Position numbers and translations under genes: made by a program. The notes under the pieces are model-generated. The model was not told the DNA's origin. It saw only the letters and a program-made list of their open reading frames with translations, and searched no databases. Positions 27,959 through 35,615 of a DNA stretch of 64,000 bases are shown one piece after another. How positions within the stretch are numbered: position 1 is the first letter of the stretch; each line of letters opens with the position of its first letter. This stretch comes from Henriciella sp. (GTDB taxonomy: Bacteria; Pseudomonadota; Alphaproteobacteria; Caulobacterales; Hyphomonadaceae), in assembly GCA_002733705.1 (NCBI GenBank), contig NVWP01000002.1, positions 18,341-82,340 of the forward strand, written 5' to 3'.

Positions 27959-29205
27959 AACTGACCCCCTCGCCATTCGCGCCGGCCCGCTTTCCAGACC
28001 TGCCAGAGGTGAAGGGTGTGCGCGCCGCGACGGCCTCGCGCGGTTTCTATGCCCGCCGGGGCGTGGAGCGCGACGACGTCTTCCTGTTCGTCCTGCCGGA
28101 AGGCACGACGACCGCCGGGGTCTTCACCCGCTCCCACACCGCCTCAGCCGATGTCGACTGGTGCCGCGAGGCGCTGAAGCTGGGGGGCGGTAAAGGCCGG
28201 GCGGTCATCGCAAATTCCGGCAACTCCAACGCTTTCACCGGTAAGGCTGGGGTCCTCAAGAACGAAGCGACCCTCGCGGCGATGACAAAGACCCTGGGCG
28301 TGCCGAAAGAGGCCTGTTTTCTCGCGGCCACCGGCGTGATCGGTGAGCCGTTGGCTGACCCCAACTTTGTCGGTGAAATGCTGCCGGAGCTTGAGAGCAA
28401 GCTTGGACCGGTAGACTGGGAAGCGTGTGCGCGCGCCTTCATGACGACAGACACGTTTCCCAAGGGCGCGGGCAAGACGTGCGAGATTGACGGCGTAGAG
28501 GTCTCGATCTCCGGCATCCTCAAGGGCTCCGGCATGATCATGCCCAATATGGCGACCATGCTCTGCTTTCTGTTCACGGATGCGGCCATCAGCGCGCCGG
28601 TTCTCGACCAGCTCCTGCGCGAGACCGTGGACCGGACGCTGAATTCGGTCACGGTTGATGGCGACACCTCGACCTCTGACAGCTGCATGCTGTTTGCGAC
28701 CGGTTCATCAGGTGCGCCCCTGATCGACAGCGCGGACGATCCGCGTCTGGAAGGGTTCCGCGCCGCGCTTGGCGACGTCCTGCGCGATCTTTCGGCCCAG
28801 CTGGTCAAGGATGGTGAAGGCGCGAGCAAGTTTGTCGAGATCAGGGTGGAAGGCGCGGTTTCGGAGGCCTCGGCAAAAACCATCGGCATGCACATCGCCA
28901 ATTCGCCGCTCATCAAGACCGCCATGGCGGCAGGGGATGCGAACTGGGGACGTATCGTCATGGCGGTCGGCAAGTCGCTGGAGCCGATCTCCAAGGACGA
29001 GATGCGGATCTGGTTCGGGGATCACCTTGTCGCCGAGGGCGGCATGCGGGCGGCGGGCTATGACGAAGGGATCGCCAGCGCGCATTTTGCGGGCGACGAG
29101 CTGTCCATTCGCGTCGATGTGGCGGCCGGAAATGCAGCGTGGACGGTGTGGACCTGCGATCTCACGCATGGCTATGTCGATATCAATGGCGCCTACCGGA
29201 CATGA
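27955..29205 (+). CDS. argJ: Bifunctional glutamate N-acetyltransferase / amino-acid acetyltransferase ArgJ
   Basis: A 416-residue arginine-pathway enzyme that recycles acetyl groups from N-acetylornithine to glutamate. Family features are the N-terminal GVRAATASRGFYARRG, VIANSGNSNAFTG, and the autocleavage site PNMATML where Thr201 becomes the N-terminal nucleophile of the beta chain. Whether it is mono- or bifunctional cannot be told from motifs alone. The GTG start overlaps the parvulin stop and the end overlaps mutT (ATGA), so the three are tightly coupled. Confidence 0.95.
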   Translation: MKLTPSPFAPARFPDLPEVKGVRAATASRGFYARRGVERDDVFLFVLPEGTTTAGVFTRSHTASADVDWCREALKLGGGKGRAVIANSGNSNAFTGKAGVLKNEATLAAMTKTLGVPKEACFLAATGVIGEPLADPNFVGEMLPELESKLGPVDWEACARAFMTTDTFPKGAGKTCEIDGVEVSISGILKGSGMIMPNMATMLCFLFTDAAISAPVLDQLLRETVDRTLNSVTVDGDTSTSDSCMLFATGSSGAPLIDSADDPRLEGFRAALGDVLRDLSAQLVKDGEGASKFVEIRVEGAVSEASAKTIGMHIANSPLIKTAMAAGDANWGRIVMAVGKSLEPISKDEMRIWFGDHLVAEGGMRAAGYDEGIASAHFAGDELSIRVDVAAGNAAWTVWTCDLTHGYVDINGAYRT

Positions 29206-29606
29206 GCGGGCCGGTCCTGCTGGTTGTGGCGGCCGCTATTTTCAATGAGGCGGGCGACATCCTTCTGGCCCAGCGCCCGGAAGGCAAATCCATGGCCGGG
29301 CTCTGGGAGTTTCCGGGCGGCAAGGTGGAGGCCGGTGAAGCGCCGGAGGCCGCGCTTGTGCGCGAGCTGGCCGAAGAACTCCGAATGGAAATTGACCCGG
29401 AGTCTTTGAACCCCATCACTTTCGCAAGTTTTGGTTATCGCGATTTTCACCTTTTGATGCCACTTTACGAGGTTAGAAGCTGGCGGGGCACACCTGCCGG
29501 GATGGAAGGACAGAAACTGGCCTGGGTCAGCCCGGCAGCGCTGCGCGACTATGATGCACCGCCTGCCGATATTCCTCTTTTTGAGGAGCTTGCCCGCCGG
29601 TATTGA
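29202..29606 (+). CDS. mutT: Nudix hydrolase, MutT type (8-oxo-dGTP diphosphatase)
   Basis: A 134-residue enzyme that likely removes 8-oxo-dGTP from the nucleotide pool. The Nudix box runs from Gly40 (GGKVEAGE ... RELAEEL, Arg54-Glu59); the box's usual last Gly is Arg61. Start ATG 29202 overlaps the argJ stop by four bases. The argJ-mutT pairing is common in alphaproteobacteria. Confidence 0.88.
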   Translation: MSGPVLLVVAAAIFNEAGDILLAQRPEGKSMAGLWEFPGGKVEAGEAPEAALVRELAEELRMEIDPESLNPITFASFGYRDFHLLMPLYEVRSWRGTPAGMEGQKLAWVSPAALRDYDAPPADIPLFEELARRY

Positions 29607-29615
29607 GAGGTTGGC

Positions 29616-29786
29616 ATGGCCAAGAATTTTCCTGCCCGGCTTGCTGAAGACCAGCGCGGCGCAAGCGCCGTGGAGTATGCGATATTGCTGGGCTTCATGG
29701 CCGTGCTACTGGTCGCCGGAATCAGCGCGGTCGGTGCTGAGACGAGCAACAAGTTCAACAGTGTCGAGAACGGCTTTCCTGACTGA
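29616..29786 (+). CDS. Flp/Fap-type (type IVb) pilin, orphan
   Basis: A 56-residue small protein not far behind mutT. It reads MAKNFPARLAEDQRGASAVEYAILLG and has one hydrophobic helix. The prepilin peptidase site is intact: cleavage after the Gly of QRG leaves ASAVEY, with Glu at mature +5 and Tyr at +6, the pattern of Tad-pathway Flp pilins. No tad, cpa or prepilin peptidase gene is in the window, so assembly would depend on genes elsewhere. It follows mutT by 9 bases and may share its transcript. Confidence 0.83.
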   Translation: MAKNFPARLAEDQRGASAVEYAILLGFMAVLLVAGISAVGAETSNKFNSVENGFPD

Positions 29787-29818
29787 TTGACCTTTCCGTG
29801 CCTGCCATCGCGGCAGGG

Positions 29819-29848
29819 TTGACGCTGCCCGCCGTGGTGGGCTTCTAC
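29819..29848 (+). promoter_or_regulatory. Possible epoxide hydrolase promoter
   Basis: TTGACGC at 29819-29825 is a perfect -35 for the Caulobacter consensus. GCTTCTAC at 29841-29848 is a moderate -10, with a spacer of 15. The ATG is 35 bases on. Confidence 0.35.
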
Positions 29849-29882
29849 TGGTGCCATCGGGACGCCAGAAGGAAGCACTGCC

Positions 29883-31049
29883 ATGAGCGAGATCAGACCC
29901 TTTACCGTCAATATCAGCGATGACGTGCTGGCCCGGATCATGTCGCGGGTGGAGGCCTTCCGCTGGTTTCCCGCGCCAGAGGCCGGAGATGAATGGGCCG
30001 TCGGCATGTCGACGCCCTTCCTGAAGGATATTCAGGCCTACTGGCTGAAGACCTATGACTGGCGGGCAGCCGAGAAGACACTTAATGCCTGGCCACAATA
30101 CAAGACCCAGATTGACGGTCTGGACATCCATTTCCTCCATGTAGTGGGCGAGGCAGGCGGCAAACGGCCGCTCCTCCTGACCCATGGCTGGCCGGGCTCG
30201 GTCTATGAGTTCTACGAAGCGATTGGCCCGCTTGCCTATCCCAGCAAGCACGGCGGACGGGCTGAAGATGCCTTCGACCTCGTGATCCCGTCACTTCCCG
30301 GTTACGGCTTCTCGGGCAAGCCCGCCTCCCCGCTTGGCCAGCAGGCCACCGCGCGGATATGGGACACGCTGATGCGCGAGCAGCTTGGCTATGACACCTA
30401 TCTGGCACAGGGCGGCGACTGGGGCGGGCTGGTCACATCGATCCTTGGCCTGAAGCATGGCACCGACAAGGGCGGCGGCTGCCGCGCCATCCACCTCAAC
30501 ATGATCGGTCACAGACCGGCTGACAGCACACCTCGCACCGAAGAAGAGAAGGCGTGGATCGCCCGCTCTCAGGCCAGGATGCAGGCTGAAGGCGCCTACT
30601 TCATGGAGCAGTCAACCAAGCCGCAGACGCTGGCCATGGCGCTGATGGATTCGCCGATGGGGACGGCCGCGTGGATCCTGGAGAAATTCCACGGCTGGAG
30701 CGATCTCAGCGAGGGCGGCCTGACCGACGTCTATACGCGCGACCAGCTTCTGACCAATGTGATGATCTATCTCGTCAATGACGCGATCGCGACATCCGTC
30801 TGGTATTATGCGGCCCTGTTCCTTGAAGGTGGGCTCCAGCTACAACCGGGCGAGAAGGTTGGCGTGCCGACCGGGATCGCCAATTATCCGGGCGACGACA
30901 TCTACAAGACGCCGCCGCGCAGCTGGTGTGATCGGATCTACAATGTCACCTACTGGTCGGACATGGAAAAGGGCGGGCACTTCGCCGCCATGGAAGCCCC
31001 GGACCTGTTTGCCGAAGATGTGAGAGCCTGGGCGCGCAGCCTTGGCTAG
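29883..31049 (+). CDS. Epoxide hydrolase, microsomal-type alpha/beta-hydrolase
   Basis: A 388-residue enzyme. The N-terminal EHN domain (about 1-95) is typical of microsomal-type epoxide hydrolases. The alpha/beta core has the oxyanion motif HGWPGS at 101-106, nucleophile Asp179 in GGDWGG, and the catalytic His366 in KGGHFAAMEAP. No signal peptide or membrane anchor is present, so it is soluble. It should hydrolyse an epoxide to a diol; the substrate is unknown. Downstream is a small leftward membrane protein. Confidence 0.9.
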   Translation: MSEIRPFTVNISDDVLARIMSRVEAFRWFPAPEAGDEWAVGMSTPFLKDIQAYWLKTYDWRAAEKTLNAWPQYKTQIDGLDIHFLHVVGEAGGKRPLLLTHGWPGSVYEFYEAIGPLAYPSKHGGRAEDAFDLVIPSLPGYGFSGKPASPLGQQATARIWDTLMREQLGYDTYLAQGGDWGGLVTSILGLKHGTDKGGGCRAIHLNMIGHRPADSTPRTEEEKAWIARSQARMQAEGAYFMEQSTKPQTLAMALMDSPMGTAAWILEKFHGWSDLSEGGLTDVYTRDQLLTNVMIYLVNDAIATSVWYYAALFLEGGLQLQPGEKVGVPTGIANYPGDDIYKTPPRSWCDRIYNVTYWSDMEKGGHFAAMEAPDLFAEDVRAWARSLG

Positions 31050-31057
31050 GTCTCTGG

Positions 31058-31360
31058 CTACATCGCCATTGAGAAGAGGGTAACCAGAAGCTGGATAATC
31101 AGCGCGAGTCCGGCCAGGCCGATAATCGTCGCGATCCACGCACCGCCAAAGCCCATGCCGACACCGATGGCAAGGCCCGCACCAGCGCAAAGAATGAGCG
31201 CAACGAGCCAGTTCATGCCGACAGACAGCGTGAAGACCATGTAGCCGACAGAAATCAGCAGGATCACGGCGCCCCACATGCCGGCCTTCATGAAGGCGGA
31301 ATACATTTTCGATTGCGATTCGATTTCCATTTCGCCGCGTGTGTATTCGCTGGACGCCAT
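31058..31360 (-). CDS. Small membrane protein with aa3-oxidase subunit IV-like N-terminus
   Basis: A 100-residue protein opening MASSEYTRGEMEIESQSKMY and having three hydrophobic segments (about 25-45, 46-66 and 70-95). The TRGEMEIESQ...FMKAGMWG pattern matches the short bacterial cytochrome aa3 oxidase subunit IV family, which has one helix. The two extra helices make it about twice the usual size. No oxidase gene is nearby, so a respiratory role is uncertain. The ATG at 31360 is preferred to longer in-frame starts that translate the non-conserved upstream DNA. Confidence 0.62.
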   Translation of the reverse strand: MASSEYTRGEMEIESQSKMYSAFMKAGMWGAVILLISVGYMVFTLSVGMNWLVALILCAGAGLAIGVGMGFGGAWIATIIGLAGLALIIQLLVTLFSMAM

Positions 31361-31582
31361 GAGACCTACTCCATTCAAGGACCGTGTCTTCCGGTTTTTA
31401 TCGACAGACGGGCCCCGGTCAAGCGTCCACTCGGTCGCAGCTGCATCGGGGGCCGGTCTCATTTTGGCAATACGCTTCCTGTGCTGCACGGGCAAACCGA
31501 TGCTGCGTCTCGAAACAGCCGCAATTTCTGCTTTGGATTGCAATATATACGTATGACCAAATCGGCCTGAGGGTGGCGCCAA

Positions 31583-32230
31583 TTGTCAAATTCAGCAAGT
31601 TCATCCAGAGGCGAGTTCGTTCTTTGGGCTGCGCCGGCCCTCGCTTTGCTGACGCTGGCTGTGTCGCTTGCCGTATCCTTCGTCGTCAACGGTACGGCCT
31701 TCAGCACCGTGCCGGTCAAGGATCTGGCGAAATGGGGCGGCCTTCGGCTCAGCACCTTTGACATCAACGATAGCTGGCGTGTCCTGACCGCGCAGCTTGT
31801 TCATGTGCGCTGGCCTCATATGCTTTTCAACGTGGTGTGCCTGGCGGCGGTGAGCAGTCTTGTCGAGCGGCGCATCGGCGCGGCGGGAACGTTGCTCATC
31901 TGGGTCCTTATCGGAGGCGCAGCGACTGCAGTCAGCCCTGTATTCGTAAAGCCACCCTATGATGTCGGGACAGGCGCATCCCAAGCTGTTCTCGCCTTTG
32001 CCGGCTACGCAATTGTCATGAGGGTTCGCGGTGGGCTGAAAGGCGGTCGCAACGATATCGTTATCGCGCTCAGCGTTCTTCCTGCTCTTGCGCTTGATAT
32101 GGTGTTTGCTGGTTATCCCAAGATCGGCCACATCACAGCGCTCTTCGGCGGCATTGCGGCCGGATTTCTGTTTTTCCCTGGCCGGCGTGCTCAAGCTCTC
32201 AAGCGCGGGAAAGACTGTCCTGAGGCCTAG
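31583..32230 (+). CDS. Rhomboid family protease-like protein (copy 2)
   Basis: A 215-residue six-helix membrane protein. VLTAQLVHVRWPHMLFNV resembles the rhomboid L1/TM2 region, Ser133 lies in VGTGASQAVLAF, and His183 lies in KIGHITALFGG, so both dyad residues are present, in a GASQ rather than GASG motif. The start appears to be TTG (31583) with GAGGGTGG 7 bases before. The upstream 222 bases have no gene and a local AT-rich patch near 31540-31560. The stop forms CTAG with the convergent DUF1178 stop. Confidence 0.78.
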   Translation: MSNSASSSRGEFVLWAAPALALLTLAVSLAVSFVVNGTAFSTVPVKDLAKWGGLRLSTFDINDSWRVLTAQLVHVRWPHMLFNVVCLAAVSSLVERRIGAAGTLLIWVLIGGAATAVSPVFVKPPYDVGTGASQAVLAFAGYAIVMRVRGGLKGGRNDIVIALSVLPALALDMVFAGYPKIGHITALFGGIAAGFLFFPGRRAQALKRGKDCPEA

Positions 32231-32664
32231 TTCAGCTTTGTCTTGTCTGAACTCTTCGGCGGAACGAAAGCGGGCGGCAGCGGGGCAGCTGGCACGCCTT
32301 CCTCTTTCAGGCTTTCGCGCTCGTCGGCCGTCGTTTCGCCCCAGATCGGCCGGTGGTCGCGTTCGCCATAATACATGGATCGCGCTTCCTCAGCGAAACC
32401 GTCGCCGACATAGTCATAGTTTTCCGCGATGTGCTGGCGCGCTTGCGCGGCGAGTTTGCCAAACACCTTCTCGGGGTCGCTGGCTCCCGAACGCTCGGAC
32501 GGGCGCACCGAGGGGGCCATGACCTGTTTGCGGATGTCATGGCCGCCGCAATGGGGGCATTCGACCTGGCCCGCCTCCACCTGCGTCTCGAAGACAGAAG
32601 AAGAGCCGAACCAGGCTTCAAAGCCGGTTTCGCAATCCCTGCATTCAAGCGCGTAGCGGATCAT
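32227..32664 (-). CDS. DUF1178 family zinc-finger protein
   Basis: A 145-residue protein opening MIRYALECRDCETGFEAWFGSS with CRDC and a CPHC pair, four Cys placed as a zinc finger. The remainder matches DUF1178 (for example VGDGFAEEARSMYYGE and the IWGETTADERESL block). The family is widespread in alphaproteobacteria and its function is not known; it often sits near glutaredoxin and comF, as here. The stop codon overlaps the convergent rhomboid stop (CTAG). Confidence 0.88.
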   Translation of the reverse strand: MIRYALECRDCETGFEAWFGSSSVFETQVEAGQVECPHCGGHDIRKQVMAPSVRPSERSGASDPEKVFGKLAAQARQHIAENYDYVGDGFAEEARSMYYGERDHRPIWGETTADERESLKEEGVPAAPLPPAFVPPKSSDKTKLN

Positions 32665-32675
32665 GGTCGCTGCCT

Positions 32676-32936
32676 TCAGGCCGCCGCGAGCTTGGCGTCG
32701 AGCTTGCCGGACCGTTCCAGCGCCATCAGTTCGTCGCAGCCGCCAACATGTTCTTCGCCAATGAAGATCTGCGGGAAGGTCCGCCCGCCATTGGCGCGCT
32801 GGATCATTTCCTGCTTCTTGTCGGGGTCCATACCGGCGTCGATTTCTTCAAAGTCGGCGCCTTTTTCATTCAGAAGGGCCACAGCGCGCGTGCAGAAGGG
32901 GCAGAAGGCGCGCGTATAGATCGTCACAGCAGACAT
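32676..32936 (-). CDS. grxC: Glutaredoxin 3
   Basis: An 86-residue thiol-disulfide oxidoreductase with FCPFC (Cys12, Cys15), cis-Pro segment GGRTFPQIFIGEEHVGG and C-terminal GKLDAKL. It reduces disulfides and glutathionylated proteins using glutathione. The ATG at 32936 starts MSAVTIYTRAF. It lies just downstream of comF and upstream of the DUF1178 gene, in one leftward unit. Confidence 0.94.
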   Translation of the reverse strand: MSAVTIYTRAFCPFCTRAVALLNEKGADFEEIDAGMDPDKKQEMIQRANGGRTFPQIFIGEEHVGGCDELMALERSGKLDAKLAAA

Positions 32937-32969
32937 TGGGGCGTCCTCTCTATAATCAGGGTACACCGC

Positions 32970-33740
32970 TTATATGGTCACATCCGAAGGCCTGACAACG
33001 CGTGCGAGCACCACGACCCCGATATGGGCGGCGCCTGCTCGCCTGAGGGCAAGGCTGCAGGCCGAAAGCGTTGCCCCCGTGGTGAACACGTCGTCGACCA
33101 GAAGAATGCGGGCGCCTTCGATGCGGGCGCGGGCGCCATCACGCACGGCGAAGGCGGCGCGGACATTGCGCCAGCGCTCGCGCGCCGAAAGACCACCCTG
33201 CGAGGGGGTCGGTTTGCGCCGCACCAGCGTGTCGATGCTGGCAGGAATGCCCGACTTGCGTGCCAGCCCCTGGGCCAGCCAGCCCGACTGGTTGAAGCCG
33301 CGTTTGACGAGACGGCGATAGTGAAGTGGCACCGGCACAATGAGGTCAGCCTCCTCCAGAAGGTCGCCCGCGGCCTGCGTCATCCAGCTGGCGAAGGTGG
33401 TGAGACCATCGCGTCGGCCGGCATGTTTGAGGTCGAGGACGAGCTTGCGCGAGGTATCATCATAGGCGAGCGCGGCGCGGGCGGCATCCCAGCGCGGCGG
33501 TTTGGCGGCGCACTTGCCGCAGAGGCTTTCTTCGCCAAGGTCGGTGTCCAGCGGCAGGGCGCATTGCCGGCAGCCGCTGTCGCCAAGGAAGCTGAGCCGG
33601 GCAAAGTCCTCGGGCGCGATCAGGCCGATGCCGCCATGGTGACGGCCTGAAACGAGGGATCGCGAGGGCCATATAAAATGCGCCGCCGAGCGCAGCCCGC
33701 CCTTTGCCCTTCGCTGCACAAGGTGCATATCGAGGCCCAT
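32970..33740 (-). CDS. comF: ComF family phosphoribosyltransferase-like protein
   Basis: A 256-residue protein with an N-terminal zinc-binding block (CRQC then CGKC, near residues 65-85) and a PRT fold with the PRPP motif ILLVDDVFTTGAT. ComF proteins are tied to DNA uptake in naturally competent bacteria; in others the role is unproven. ATG 33740 has GGGGGAG eight bases upstream and shares CATG with the divergent methyltransferase start; ATG 33728 is an alternative without a ribosome site. Confidence 0.85.
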   Translation of the reverse strand: MGLDMHLVQRRAKGGLRSAAHFIWPSRSLVSGRHHGGIGLIAPEDFARLSFLGDSGCRQCALPLDTDLGEESLCGKCAAKPPRWDAARAALAYDDTSRKLVLDLKHAGRRDGLTTFASWMTQAAGDLLEEADLIVPVPLHYRRLVKRGFNQSGWLAQGLARKSGIPASIDTLVRRKPTPSQGGLSARERWRNVRAAFAVRDGARARIEGARILLVDDVFTTGATLSACSLALRRAGAAHIGVVVLARVVRPSDVTI

Positions 33741-34641
33741 GTCACCTGCTCCCCCCAAGCTCTTCGACCGCCAGCTGCATCGCCTCAATCGCGACCGGGC
33801 GGCCAGCGCCTATTCCGACTATGCGTTTCTGAAGCAAAGAGAGTCCAGCCATCTCATCGAACGTCTTGAAGATGTGACGCGCCGCTTTGAGCGGGCGCTG
33901 GATCTGGGGGCGCATGACGGGACGATGGCGAAGCTGCTGATGGCCCATCCGCAGGTGGAGACGGTCGAGGCGGGCGAGCTGTCGCCACGCTTGCGTGAGG
34001 TCTCCGGCATTGAGATGCGCGAGATCGATGAAGAGTCCGCCGATGTCGACCCGGCGAGTTATGACCTTGTAACCTCGGTGCTTTCTCTTCACTGGGTGAA
34101 CGACCTGCCCGGCACGCTGATCCAGATCCGCCGCGCGCTGAAGCCGGATGGGCTGTTCCTCGGCTGCCTCTTCGGGGCGGGGACGCTGACAGAGCTGCGG
34201 ACCGCTTTCCTGGAGGCGGAATCGGAGTTGACGGGCGGGGCGGCGGCGCGTGTGTCGCCTCTGCCGGGGCTTCAGGACATGGCGGGGCTGATGCAGCGGG
34301 CGGGATTTACCTTGCCCGTGGTGGATGTGGAGCCCGTGACCGTTCGCTATGACGACCCTTTTGCCTTGATGCGGGACCTCAAGGGGATGGGCGAGCAGGC
34401 CGCTTTCGCGGCGAGTGAAAAAAGCCCAAGACGCCCGCTGTCACGGCGTATCCTGGCGCGCATGGCCGAGATCTATAAAGAGCGGTTCGCTGATCCGGAC
34501 GGGCGGCTGCGGGCGACGTTCAATGTCGTCTGGCTGTCAGGCTGGGCGCCCGATGAGAGCCAGCCTAAACCCCTGCGGCCGGGGAGCGCGCGCCATTCCA
34601 TGGCGGACGCAGTCCGAAAATCCGGTCGGAAAGAAGACTGA
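33739..34641 (+). CDS. BioC/NDUFAF5-like SAM-dependent methyltransferase
   Basis: A 300-residue class I methyltransferase. SAM-binding motif LDLGAHDG lies at about 53-60, with the VTSVLSLHWVNDLPGTLIQIRRALKPDG block typical of the BioC/NDUFAF5 group. Bacterial relatives include BioC of biotin synthesis and an arginine-modifying hydroxylase-related group; no biotin gene is present, so the NDUFAF5-like name is safer. The start shares CATG with comF. Confidence 0.85.
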   Translation: MSPAPPKLFDRQLHRLNRDRAASAYSDYAFLKQRESSHLIERLEDVTRRFERALDLGAHDGTMAKLLMAHPQVETVEAGELSPRLREVSGIEMREIDEESADVDPASYDLVTSVLSLHWVNDLPGTLIQIRRALKPDGLFLGCLFGAGTLTELRTAFLEAESELTGGAAARVSPLPGLQDMAGLMQRAGFTLPVVDVEPVTVRYDDPFALMRDLKGMGEQAAFAASEKSPRRPLSRRILARMAEIYKERFADPDGRLRATFNVVWLSGWAPDESQPKPLRPGSARHSMADAVRKSGRKED

Positions 34642-34650
34642 GTTTCCGCG

Positions 34651-34709
34651 CTTTTTCACGGTGCATGGATGGTGCACCCATGGTGCATGGGCGGTGTTTT
34701 CACGGTGCG
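34651..34709 (+). repeat. GGTGCA repeat cluster
   Basis: TTTTCACGGTGC occurs at 34653-34664 and again at 34697-34708. Between them ATGGTGCA occurs at 34669-34676 and 34680-34687, and TGCACC-CAT-GGTGCA (34673-34687) forms an inverted repeat. It is non-coding, just after the methyltransferase gene. Confidence 0.7.
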
Positions 34710-34715
34710 CGTAAA

Positions 34716-34756
34716 AAAGGCCCTATCCTTCGGCTTCGCTCAGGATAAGGGCCTTT
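34716..34756 (+). terminator. Bidirectional terminator, methyltransferase / trcR
   Basis: A 14-bp stem with one bulge (34716-34729 with 34742-34756), 12-base loop. The minus-strand product ends in a run of six U's, fitting trcR; the plus side has a shorter U-tract. Confidence 0.8.
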
Positions 34757-34786
34757 GAACGGCGCTAAAAAGAAGTACCGGCGCGG

Positions 34787-35464
34787 CTAGCGCTTGAAGT
34801 TGGAGAAGATGTCGTCGGCGTTTGGCTCATCGCCGTCCCGGGAATCGGGATCCACGGCCTGGCTGGCGGCGTCGGTGTCCTCAGCCGGCTTGAGACCGGG
34901 GCCGTCGCCTTCCGCAGCGGCCTGGGCGTCCATCTTGCGGCGCTTGTCGACCGCCTTGTTGACGACTTCGTCAAGCTCGATCTGGGAGCAGAGGCCGAGC
35001 GTTACCGGATCGACCGGCTTGATGTTCGGCGAGTTCCAGTGGGTCTTGTCGCGCACATTTGTGATCGTCGCCTTGGTCGTGCCGATCAGCTTGGAGATCT
35101 GCGCGTCGGAGACTTCCGGGTGGTTGCGGATGAACCAGGCAATGGCGTCGGGCTTGTCCTGACGGCGGGCGACCGGCGTGTAGCGCGCGCCCTTGCGCTT
35201 GGGCTGCGGGATATGCGCGATCTTGGATTCGGCCTTCTTCAGGCGATAGGTATTGTCTTCCTCGCCCTTGCGGATTTCCTCACGCGTCAGCTCGCCGCCG
35301 GAGATGGGATCGACGCCGCGCATATTCTCGGCGACATCGCCATCGGCAATGCCTTTGACCTCAAGCTTGTGAAGACCGCAGAATTCAGCGACCTGCTCAA
35401 AGGAGAGGGTGGTGTTGTCGATCAGCCAGACGGCGGTTGCCTTGGGCATCAGAATATCGGCCAT
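34787..35464 (-). CDS. trcR: Cell-cycle transcriptional regulator TrcR (DUF1013)
   Basis: A 225-residue protein matching DUF1013/TrcR, named in alphaproteobacteria as a cell-cycle-linked regulator. It opens MADILMPKATAVWLIDNTTLSFEQVAEFCGLH with a predicted helix-turn-helix near 20-45, has the central RYTPVARRQDKPDAIAWFIRNHPEVSDAQI block and a second HTH-like element near 115-135; the C-terminus is acidic and variable. ATG 35464 is chosen over 35479 because of family match. Its leader contains a strong hairpin at 35499-35523. Confidence 0.87.
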   Translation of the reverse strand: MADILMPKATAVWLIDNTTLSFEQVAEFCGLHKLEVKGIADGDVAENMRGVDPISGGELTREEIRKGEEDNTYRLKKAESKIAHIPQPKRKGARYTPVARRQDKPDAIAWFIRNHPEVSDAQISKLIGTTKATITNVRDKTHWNSPNIKPVDPVTLGLCSQIELDEVVNKAVDKRRKMDAQAAAEGDGPGLKPAEDTDAASQAVDPDSRDGDEPNADDIFSNFKR

Positions 35465-35498
35465 GTTCGGCTCCATCATGCTGGTCCCAGAAACGCAG

Positions 35499-35523
35499 CC
35501 GCCCGGCCTTTCGGGCCGGGCGG
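35499..35523 (-). promoter_or_regulatory. Perfect GC hairpin in trcR leader
   Basis: A perfect 10-bp stem CCGCCCGGCC/GGCCGGGCGG with loop CGAAA, about 35 bases before the trcR ATG. U-tract after it is weak, so it could be a poor terminator for the kinase gene or a leader structure. Confidence 0.6.
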
Positions 35524-35615
35524 TCAGGGTTCCAGAACGGGAAAATTCCTAACGCCGGAGAATATAGGCGAGAGCCAGCGATTTGGGAAGGCGGGCGTTG
35601 TAGTGGGGCCCGCTC

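Noticed and set aside
34651-34709. CRISPR-like array
   Set aside because: Only two copies of each unit with unequal spacing and no cas genes.
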